DNA of 34,009 bases from [Scytonema hofmanni] UTEX 2349. GTDB taxonomy: Bacteria; Cyanobacteriota; Cyanobacteriia; Cyanobacteriales; Nostocaceae. Both the position numbers and the translations under genes were made by a program. The stretch is from positions 2,481,437 to 2,515,445 of the forward strand of contig NZ_KK073768.1 of the NCBI RefSeq assembly GCF_000582685.1, in the 5' to 3' direction. Below the pieces are notes generated by a model, which ran no database searches, was not told the origin of the DNA, and saw nothing but the letters and a program-made list of their open reading frames with translations. Positions 1-5,981 of the stretch are shown piece by piece. Numbering within the stretch: the first letter of the stretch is position 1; every line of letters starts with the position of its first letter.

Positions 1-116
1 CTGCCTCCCCATCTTCCCCATCTTCCCCTGCCTCCCCTGCCTCCCCATCTTCCCCATCTTCCCCTGCCTCCCCTGCCTCCCCTGCCTCCCCTGCCTCCTC
101 CCACTACCTCCCCCTG
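1..116 (+). repeat. 9-bp tandem repeat inside priA
   Basis: Alternating 9-bp units, CTGCCTCCC and CATCTTCCC, fill the left edge. Because the unit is a multiple of three, the array stays in frame and encodes repeated Pro-Ala-Ser and Pro-Ser-Ser. The array may extend left of the window. It looks like a slippage-prone insert tolerated in a PriA linker. Confidence 0.85.
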
Positions 117-1184
117 CCCGAACGCGTTTACTCTCGTCCTTTACCGCCGGTGGAAGTGGTGGATATGCGTCAAGAGTTGCACCAGGGAAATCGTTCTATA
201 TTTAGTAGGTCGCTGCAATCAGCTTTGCTAGAGTTACGAGAAAAGCGACAACAGGGAATTTTATTTATCCATCGTCGGGGACATAGTACTTTTGTATCTT
301 GCCGCAGTTGCGGATATGTGCTCGAATGTCCTCATTGTGATGTTTCGCTAGCGTATCACCATACAGAAGAGGGGGCGCCGGAATTATTGCGCTGTCATTA
401 CTGTAACTTTGGGCGATCGCATCCTCAAAACTGCCCCGAATGCAGTTCTCCTTATTTAAAGTTCTTTGGTAGCGGGACACAGCGAGTCGCACAAGAATTA
501 ACGCGACAGTTTCCCGAATTGCGCTACATTCGGTTTGATAGCGATACCACCCGCAATAAAGGGTCACACCGCAAGCTGTTAACTCAATTTGCCAACGGTG
601 AAGCTGAATTGTTAGTGGGTACGCAAATGCTCACCAAAGGTTTAGATTTACCCCAAGTTACATTAGTTGGTGTAGTTGCGGCTGATGGCTTGTTAAATTT
701 ATCAGATTATCGTGCCAGCGAACGCGCATTTCAAACTTTAACTCAAGTAGCCGGACGTGCTGGTAGAGGTGACGATCCTGGTAAGGCAATTATCCAAACT
801 TACACACCAGAACATCCAGTAATTGAAGCGGTACAAAGGCATGATTATGAGTCTTTTATTCATACGGAATTAGAACAAAGACAAGCCTTAAATTATCCTC
901 CTTATGGGAGATTGATTTTATTGCGCTTAAGTAGTTTGGATGCAATCAGCGTGCAGAATGCCGCGCAAATCATCGCAACCTCTTTGAATTCCACAGAGGG
1001 ATTTGAAATATTGGGACCCGCACCAGCGAGTATTTTAAGAGTAGCAAATCGTTATCGCTGGCAGATATTAATTAAGTTTGCTCCCGATGCTTTGCCACAA
1101 TTGCCAGATTGGGAAGACGTGCGATCGCTTTGTCCTGCATCTGTTAGCTTGACAATCGATGTAGACCCATTACATATGATGTGA
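1..1184 (+). CDS. priA: Primosomal protein N' (PriA helicase), 3' part
   Basis: This is the C-terminal part of PriA, the 3'-5' helicase that reloads the replisome at stalled forks. The frame is open from base 3 and continues off the left edge. Visible features are the paired zinc-binding cysteines (CRSCGYVLECPHC, then CHYC and CPEC) and helicase motifs V and VI (GTQMLTKGLDLP; QVAGRAGRG). The first complete recognisable segment, ERVYSRPLPPVEVVDMRQEL, starts near base 120. Everything before it in the window is a Pro/Ser/Ala tract encoded by tandem repeats and inserted in frame, probably in the linker between the ATPase lobes. The apparent GTG start at 150 is internal and should not be used. The gene ends in TGA, and no clear terminator follows. 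Confidence 0.93.
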   Translation, partial: ASPSSPSSPASPASPSSPSSPASPASPASPASSHYLPLPERVYSRPLPPVEVVDMRQELHQGNRSIFSRSLQSALLELREKRQQGILFIHRRGHSTFVSCRSCGYVLECPHCDVSLAYHHTEEGAPELLRCHYCNFGRSHPQNCPECSSPYLKFFGSGTQRVAQELTRQFPELRYIRFDSDTTRNKGSHRKLLTQFANGEAELLVGTQMLTKGLDLPQVTLVGVVAADGLLNLSDYRASERAFQTLTQVAGRAGRGDDPGKAIIQTYTPEHPVIEAVQRHDYESFIHTELEQRQALNYPPYGRLILLRLSSLDAISVQNAAQIIATSLNSTEGFEILGPAPASILRVANRYRWQILIKFAPDALPQLPDWEDVRSLCPASVSLTIDVDPLHMM

Positions 1185-1226
1185 ATATATTTAAGCCACG
1201 AATTAATTTAACTTTACACCGTAAGT

Positions 1227-1262
1227 CCCCCACTGAATTCTGTACTCAGAATCAGTGGCGGG
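1227..1262. repeat. Left-end palindrome of the TnpB element
   Basis: Imperfect palindrome: CCACTGAATTCTG pairs with CAGAATCAGTGG across TACT, with one bulged base. It matches the right-end palindrome at 2740-2773 in both flanks and core. It could instead be a solo right end left by an earlier element, since the same orientation fits both. Confidence 0.6.
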
Positions 1263-1286
1263 ATATAAGGTGGGCAATAAGGAAGT

Positions 1287-1331
1287 GACCGACCACCAAT
1301 AATAACCTGCGGTTATTATTGGTGGTCGGTC
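1287..1331. repeat. Perfect 21-bp inverted repeat with 3-base loop
   Basis: The arms at 1287-1307 and 1311-1331 are exact reverse complements around the loop TGC. The right arm overlaps the last codons and stop of the divergent ribbon-helix-helix gene. No T-run follows on either strand, so it is not a standard intrinsic terminator. It may act as a transcript-end hairpin or as part of the element's left end. Confidence 0.8.
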
Positions 1332-1480
1332 GGTGACGAATTGCCAATCTTTGTATTTGGAAGTGAATCAATATATTCTTCTATTAGTTGGGTCAAGGTC
1401 TTATCTTGATTTACCGCATAGTTCCTAAATTTACTCATTCTTCTAATGGAAATTCTCAAGCTTATTCTACATTCTTTCAT
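1316..1480 (-). CDS. Small ribbon-helix-helix (CopG/Arc-like) protein next to tnpB
   Basis: A 54-codon frame on the minus strand, from ATG at 1480 to TAA at 1316. It begins MKECRISLRIS, a plausible DNA-binding beta strand, then two helices ending in DKTLTQLIEEYIDSL. This is the layout of ribbon-helix-helix repressors and antitoxins. It is transcribed away from tnpB, and the 56 bp between the two starts would serve both promoters. Both genes lie between the element's palindromes, which suggests a cargo or control role such as repressing tnpB; that role is inference. No strong ribosome binding site is visible. The last residues (SPTDHQ) are encoded by an arm of the 21-bp hairpin. A chance frame is possible, but the RHH-like pattern makes that less likely. 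Confidence 0.6.
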   Translation of the reverse strand: MKECRISLRISIRRMSKFRNYAVNQDKTLTQLIEEYIDSLPNTKIGNSSPTDHQ

Positions 1481-1536
1481 TTAGTCCACCCAATCGACAC
1501 ACGTTCATGTTATCCTACTTTGAGGAGGAAAAACAA

Positions 1537-2715
1537 ATGAGAACTTCGTATCAATTCCGATTGCGCCCAACAAAACAACAAATAGTTCAGATTGATAGAT
1601 GGCTGGATATGCTTCGCCACCAATATAACTATTTATTAGCTGATCGCTTTCGCTGGTACGAAGAAAACAGATGCTCTGTCAACTCTTGCTCTTTGCTTGT
1701 TTGTCATTTACCAGAATTACGAGACAATCCTGACTACTACAGCCAACAAAATTCATTACCTCAACTAAAAAAAGATAGACCGTGGTACAAGGAAATTCAC
1801 TCGCAGGTTTTGCAAAATGCGGCTAAACGAGTAGAGTTAGCTTTTGACAGGTTTTTAGGTGGGGATTGTAATGGAAAGCGAAGCGGAAGACCTCGGTTCA
1901 AAGCCGCTAACCAGTATAAAACTTTTACCTATCCTTCTATGAAGGATAATTGCATCAATAGAGGCTTCATAGCTCTTCCGAAGTTTGGGAAAGTTAAATT
2001 AATTCAGCATCGAACAATACCTGATGGATTCAAAATCAAGACTTGCTCTATTACCAAAAAGGCTGATGGCTACTATGTGACATTGAGCTTAGAAGACAAG
2101 ACTGTGCCTGCTGTTAAGCCTGATTTCAACCCCGACTCAATAGTGGGTATTGACGTAGGTTTGAAAGAGTTTTTGACAACTTCTGATAATGATGTGGTGA
2201 AAATCCCGCAATATTACCGCAAGTCTCAGAAACGTTTGCGGGTTATTCAAAAACGTGTTTCCCGTCGCAAGAAAGGAAGCAATAGAAGACAAAAAGCAGT
2301 AAAACAATTAGGTAAACAGCACAAAAAAGTTGCAGATAAAAGGAAAGATTTCCATTTCAAAACCGCGAACAACTTGTTGAAAAAATATGATGTTGTCGCG
2401 ATTGAAGATTTGAATGTAAAAGGACTTGCACGTACACGATTAGCGAAGTCTGTAACGGACGCTGGATGGTCAAACTTTCTGTCGATACTACAAATCAAAG
2501 CCGAAAATGCTGGATTCTGTGTTATCCTTTGTCACGCATCTGGCACTAGTCAAGATTGTTCTAATTGTGGTGTGAAAGTTCCCAAAAAGCTGCATGTGAG
2601 GTGGCACGATTGCCCTAATTGTGGGTGCAGTTTAGATCGCGATCACAACGCCGCGATAAATATAAGAAAAAGGGCGGAGGGTCATCCCGTTTTCAAAAAG
2701 CCAAGAGCCTCCTAA
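1537..2715 (+). CDS. tnpB: TnpB RNA-guided endonuclease (IS200/IS605 family)
   Basis: A 392-residue TnpB read from ATG 1537, chosen because GAGGAGG at 1522-1528 sits just upstream; an earlier ATG at 1507 lacks this support. The N-terminus MRTSYQFRLRPTKQQ is the usual helix-turn-helix opening. The RuvC-like acidic residues are all present: the Asp of GIDVGLKEF, the Glu of VAIEDLNVKGL and the Asp of LDRDHNAAINI. A CxxC...CxxC zinc finger (CSNCG, CPNCG) lies between the last two. Length and motifs are complete, so the nuclease may be active. TnpB proteins use an omega RNA from the gene's 3' end to cut DNA beside a short motif, which promotes retention of the element. No tnpA lies nearby. Confidence 0.93.
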   Translation: MRTSYQFRLRPTKQQIVQIDRWLDMLRHQYNYLLADRFRWYEENRCSVNSCSLLVCHLPELRDNPDYYSQQNSLPQLKKDRPWYKEIHSQVLQNAAKRVELAFDRFLGGDCNGKRSGRPRFKAANQYKTFTYPSMKDNCINRGFIALPKFGKVKLIQHRTIPDGFKIKTCSITKKADGYYVTLSLEDKTVPAVKPDFNPDSIVGIDVGLKEFLTTSDNDVVKIPQYYRKSQKRLRVIQKRVSRRKKGSNRRQKAVKQLGKQHKKVADKRKDFHFKTANNLLKKYDVVAIEDLNVKGLARTRLAKSVTDAGWSNFLSILQIKAENAGFCVILCHASGTSQDCSNCGVKVPKKLHVRWHDCPNCGCSLDRDHNAAINIRKRAEGHPVFKKPRAS

Positions 2716-2773
2716 GCGTTAGCCGGATTGTCTTGGAAGCCCCCACTGAAACGGTACTCCGTTCAGTGGTGGG
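2600..2773 (+). ncRNA. Candidate omega RNA (TnpB guide) with right-end palindrome
   Basis: In characterised TnpB systems the guide scaffold spans the 3' end of tnpB and the right end, with the guide taken from sequence just past the element. Here the 3' end of tnpB is followed by a palindrome at 2740-2773, where CCACTGAAACGG pairs with CCGTTCAGTGG around TACT with one bulge. The start given is only a guess and the guide would begin near 2774. Nothing shows expression. Confidence 0.4.
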
Positions 2774-2814
2774 AGATGTCACAATCAGCTTAAAAACCGT
2801 GTGAGTGAGAATAA

Positions 2815-3332
2815 ATGTCAGCCAAAGACCGATTTCATGACGCAGTAAAAAAGGCTCTCCACAAAGAACAGTGGGCAATTACACATGACCCACTAAGAAT
2901 TGAGTACGGCGAAGAAGATGAAGTTAGAATTGATTTAGGTGCAGAGCGGCTATTGGGGGCTGAAAGAGCAGGAGAAAAAATAGCAGTCGAAATTAAAAGC
3001 TTTTTAAGTGACTCAGCCTTATTTGATTTTCATTTGGCATTGGGTCAATTTCTAATAGGACTTACGCACTTGTTACGAGAAAACAAGACTTTGAGATTGC
3101 TTCCTTGCGTCGCAATGACGGAAATGCGTAGTCCGTGCGTAAGTCCTGTCTAAATTACCGCTTAGTTTTAGAAGCCAGTGAAAAAGAACGAATTTTATAT
3201 CTAGCTGTGCCAATTGCGGCTTATGAGTCATTTTTTCAACGCGATTTAGCAAAAGCATCGATACAACACTACCAAGTTAAATTAATAGTGTACGACCCTG
3301 TAGATGAGGTGATATTCAGATGGATAAATTAA
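2815..3332 (+). pseudogene. xisH: xisH, interrupted by a 98-bp insertion
   Basis: The frame opens MSAKDRFHDAVKKALHKEQW, as XisH proteins do, and runs to GQFL (codon 80). A 98-bp insertion then shifts the frame. The rest of the protein resumes at NYRLVLEASEKERILYL and ends at 3332. Deleting 3055-3152 rejoins both parts exactly, giving about 139 residues, the usual XisH length. XisH acts with XisI in control of fdxN-element excision during heterocyst differentiation, and many homologues have no known element nearby. The conserved DLGAERLL and VEIKSF segments suggest a PD-(D/E)XK-like core. As it stands the product would be cut to 112 residues with a foreign tail. The 3' part overlaps the xisI start by 13 bp. 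Confidence 0.85.
3055..3152. mobile_element. 98-bp MITE-like insertion in xisH
   Basis: The ends carry a perfect 12-bp inverted repeat, GGACTTACGCAC at 3058-3069 and GTGCGTAAGTCC at 3135-3146. This extends to 15 bp with one mismatch. CTA (or TCTA) occurs on both sides, consistent with a short target duplication. It has no coding capacity. The interior includes GATTGCTTCC...GTCGCAATGAC, a motif also present at 13918-13953. It was probably moved in trans by a transposase with matching ends. Confidence 0.8.
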
Positions 3333-3655
3333 TATTTTACCGCCAGTGCATTCAAGAACTATTGACTGAATATAGCAAAGGAAAGCCGATACATGGGGAA
3401 CTTGAGCTACAAACAATTTTTGATATCGAACGCGACCATTATCAAATAGTCGATTTGGGATGGGATAAACATCGCCGTATTTATAATTGCATCATGCATT
3501 TAGATATTAAAGATGGGAAAATTTGGATTCAACGCAACCAGAGTGATAAATTGATTGCTGATGAACTTGTCGCAATGGGAGTACTGAAGGAAAATATTGT
3601 GTTAGGTTTGCAGCCTGTTTATGCAAGAGAGTATACGGGGTACGGCGTGGCTTAA
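3320..3655 (+). CDS. xisI: XisI family protein
   Basis: A 111-residue protein, the usual XisI length, starting MDKLIFYRQCIQELLTEYSK. Later recognisable stretches are FDIERDHYQIVDLGWDKHR, the Asn/Gln-rich strand WIQRNQS and the end VYAREYTGYGVA. XisI is the small partner of XisH in fdxN-element excision control, and the two genes nearly always occur as an overlapping pair. Here xisI is whole while its partner is broken, so it is either an orphan or must pair with an XisH from another copy. Translation was probably coupled to xisH through the 13-bp overlap; premature stopping in xisH may now reduce its expression. Confidence 0.9.
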   Translation: MDKLIFYRQCIQELLTEYSKGKPIHGELELQTIFDIERDHYQIVDLGWDKHRRIYNCIMHLDIKDGKIWIQRNQSDKLIADELVAMGVLKENIVLGLQPVYAREYTGYGVA

Positions 3656-3659
3656 GTAC

Positions 3660-3699
3660 TAAACATCTCCAGAAATGAACTATGCGTTGGAGATGTCTA
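3660..3699. mobile_element. Deleted copy of the ACATCTCCAGAAA MITE
   Basis: A 40-bp stretch with TA at both ends and inverted ends AACATCTCC / GGAGATGTC. Its interior, read in reverse, matches the end of the larger element at 28407-28499 (CAACGCATA..., then TTTCTGGAGATGT). It is therefore a shortened copy in the opposite orientation, just past xisI. It could also form a weak hairpin in the xisI transcript. Confidence 0.6.
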
Positions 3700-4141
3700 C
3701 TATATACAGCGTATTGCAGGTGAATAGAGTATACCTCATCCCGCGCTTCAAGGAGGGCATTGCCTAGAGTTTCCTTTAATAGAGGGGACAGTCACGTCTA
3801 TGTGTATTTCGCACATTCACGAATCAATAGCTACATAGCTTTTGGAATATATTTCAAAAGCCAGCTTGAGCTTCTTAGTTAACATTCTTTCAGACTGAAA
3901 TGAAATTAGGATGAAATATTATGATATGGAAGACAAATGAATAATAGTAAAATTTAAGTATTCTTGTCGGACAGCTCAAAAAAGCTCTGAAAATTAGTAA
4001 TAACACAGAAGAGTAAATCTAGTATAAAAAATTGAAGTGATAAGAAATATCGCGGTTTAATCGCCAAATAAAATTCACAGGTTGTTAAATGTAATGTTTC
4101 AGCATCGGCTTGTAGGTACTCAATAAAACTAAAGGAAATAG
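3700..4141. other. Gene-free leader upstream of kdpA
   Basis: No frame with protein-like content was found on either strand. The region is AT-rich from about 3890 and should hold the kdp promoter and leader. No confident -35/-10 pair or riboswitch fold was recognised. AAAGGA at 4131-4136 is the likely ribosome binding site for kdpA at 4142. Confidence 0.5.
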
Positions 4142-5839
4142 ATGGGACAAGGTTTGTTGCAAATTGGGCTAACGCTCTGCATTGTAATAGGAATAACTCC
4201 GTTTCTGGGTAAATACATAGCCCGTGTCTTCTTAGGAGAAAAAACGCTACTTGACTTAGGAATGCAGCCTGTAGAAAGATTTATTTATACATTAGCAGGT
4301 GTCCGCAAACAAGATAATATGACTGGTTGGCAGTATGGGCGAGCAATACTGTACAGTAATTTTGTTATGGGCGTTTTCGTATATCTGTTAATAGCGCTTC
4401 AGAAATTCTTGCCCTTCAATCCCACGCGCTTAGGGATGCCTACTTGGGATACAGTTTTACATACTGCGATTTCATTTCTCACAAATACCGATCAACAACA
4501 TTATGCCGGCGAAACAACCTTAAGTTATTTTAGCCAGACAGCAGCTTTAGGCTTTTTGATGTTTACCTCAGCAGCAACGGGGTTAGCGGTAGGAATTGCC
4601 TTTATTCGCGGCTTAACTGGTAGACCTTTAGGAAATTTTTACGTCGATCTAATTCGTGGCATCACACGAATTTTACTACCAATTTCGGTGATTGGAGCGA
4701 TCGCCTTACTTTTAACAGGTGTACCGCAAACGTTAGCTGCACCGCAAGTTATCAGAACTCTCGAAGGAAGTACGCAGTACATCGCCAGAGGTCCAGTGGC
4801 ATCTTTTGAGATAATCAAACAACTAGGCGAAAATGGTGGGGGTTTTTTTGGGGTTAACTCGGCACATCCCTTTGAAAATCCCAATGGTATTTCTAATTTA
4901 ATCGAAGAAATCGCCATGATTTCCATTCCAGCGGCATTGATTTATACCTATGGTTTATTTGCCAATAATATCAAACAAGGTTGGCTGCTTTTCTGGATGG
5001 TATTTATCATTTTTGTAACTTTAGTTCTGATCACAGCTTCTGGTGAACTGCAAGGAAATCCTTTAATTAATACCGCTTTAGCAACAGACCAGCCGAATTT
5101 AGAAGGCAAAGAAGTCAGATTTGGCTGGGCGCAAACTGCATTATGGGCAGTGATGACCACTGCAACCATGTGCGGTGCCGTCAACGGTATGCACGATTCT
5201 CTCATGCCTGGTGGTGGCTTTTCAACCCTTTTCAACTTATTTTTGCAGATTATTTGGGGCGGTCAAGGGACAGGCACTGCTTACTTATTCATTTACTTAA
5301 TTCTCACGGTATTTTTAACTGGGTTAATGGTGGGACGCACTCCAGAATTTTTCGGACGCAAAATAGAAAAGCGAGAAATCGTCCTTGCGAGCGTAGTTCT
5401 ACTGGTTCACCCAATTGTAGTTTTAATCCCCACAGCGATCGCCTTAACTTCTCCCAACACTTTATCTGGAATTACCAATCCAAGTTTTCACGGTATCTCC
5501 CAAGTAGTGTACGAATATGCTTCAGCTGCTGCTAACAACGGTTCTGGTTTGGAAGGATTAGCTGATACCCAACCTGCACGTACAGCTTTATGGTGGAACT
5601 TAAGTAGTTGTGTGAGCATCTTAGTAGGACGCTACGTACCAATTATCGCCATCCTACTTTTAGCTGACAGTATGGGACACAAACCAACAGTGGCAGAAAC
5701 TCCCGGTACATTAAGAACTGATTCTCTGCTATTTACTATTGTTACCGCTGGGGTAATTCTGATTTTAGGAGTACTGACATTTTTCCCCGTTTTAGCATTA
5801 GGTCCCATCGCTGAAGGTTTTAAACTCGCTGTCCGGTAG
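4142..5839 (+). CDS. kdpA: Potassium-transporting ATPase subunit A
   Basis: KdpA is the K+-selective membrane subunit of the high-affinity Kdp pump. It resembles a channel with four pore repeats. All four selectivity loops can be seen: FLTNTDQQHYAGE, GENGGGFFGVNSAHPFENP, GAVNGMHDSLMPGGG and YASAAANNGSGL. The 565 residues match the family, with about ten hydrophobic spans. ATG 4142 follows a ribosome binding site. It opens a same-strand operon with kdpB, a small kdpF/G gene, kdpC and a short kdpD, presumably induced by low potassium. Confidence 0.97.
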   Translation: MGQGLLQIGLTLCIVIGITPFLGKYIARVFLGEKTLLDLGMQPVERFIYTLAGVRKQDNMTGWQYGRAILYSNFVMGVFVYLLIALQKFLPFNPTRLGMPTWDTVLHTAISFLTNTDQQHYAGETTLSYFSQTAALGFLMFTSAATGLAVGIAFIRGLTGRPLGNFYVDLIRGITRILLPISVIGAIALLLTGVPQTLAAPQVIRTLEGSTQYIARGPVASFEIIKQLGENGGGFFGVNSAHPFENPNGISNLIEEIAMISIPAALIYTYGLFANNIKQGWLLFWMVFIIFVTLVLITASGELQGNPLINTALATDQPNLEGKEVRFGWAQTALWAVMTTATMCGAVNGMHDSLMPGGGFSTLFNLFLQIIWGGQGTGTAYLFIYLILTVFLTGLMVGRTPEFFGRKIEKREIVLASVVLLVHPIVVLIPTAIALTSPNTLSGITNPSFHGISQVVYEYASAAANNGSGLEGLADTQPARTALWWNLSSCVSILVGRYVPIIAILLLADSMGHKPTVAETPGTLRTDSLLFTIVTAGVILILGVLTFFPVLALGPIAEGFKLAVR

Positions 5840-5849
5840 TTAGAGATGG

Positions 5850-5970
5850 GGAGACAAGGGGACAAGGGGACAAGGAGACAAGGAGACAAGGGGAAAAAAT
5901 GCCCAATGCCCAATGCCCAATGCCCAATGCCCCATGCCCCATGCCCAATGCCCAATGCCCAATGCCCAAT
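5850..5970. repeat. Two tandem-repeat arrays between kdpA and kdpB
   Basis: The first array (5850-5894) is built of 8-bp units such as GAGACAAG and GGGACAAG. The second (5899-5970) is built of 7-bp AATGCCC units. The heptamer array places ATG codons in all three frames immediately before kdpB. One frame runs into kdpB and would add an N-terminal extension starting MPNAQCP. Confidence 0.9.
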
Positions 5971-5981
5971 TCCCAAAATAT

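Larger units (their letters stand above)
1227..2773 (+). mobile_element. TnpB-only IS200/IS605-type element with a divergent small gene
   Basis: Two imperfect palindromes of the same design bracket this segment. The left one (1227-1262) and the right one (2740-2773) both read CCCCCACTGAA, then a core with GTACT, then TCAGTGG and GGG. Between them lie a divergent ribbon-helix-helix gene and tnpB, but no tnpA. IS200/IS605 ends carry subterminal hairpins of this kind, so the pair probably marks left and right ends. Exact boundaries and the target tetramer or pentamer cannot be fixed from one copy. Mobilisation would need a TnpA encoded elsewhere. Downstream xisH seems to start intact. Confidence 0.6.

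Noticed and set aside
150..152. GTG start for a 344-residue PriA-like protein
   Set aside because: The frame is open upstream and encodes the conserved ERVYSRPLPP segment, so the gene is cut by the window edge and this codon is internal.
2815..4141. An fdxN-type excision element or att site near xisH/xisI
   Set aside because: No recombinase (xisF-like) gene and no recognisable direct-repeat border are visible; xisHI pairs are common without an element.
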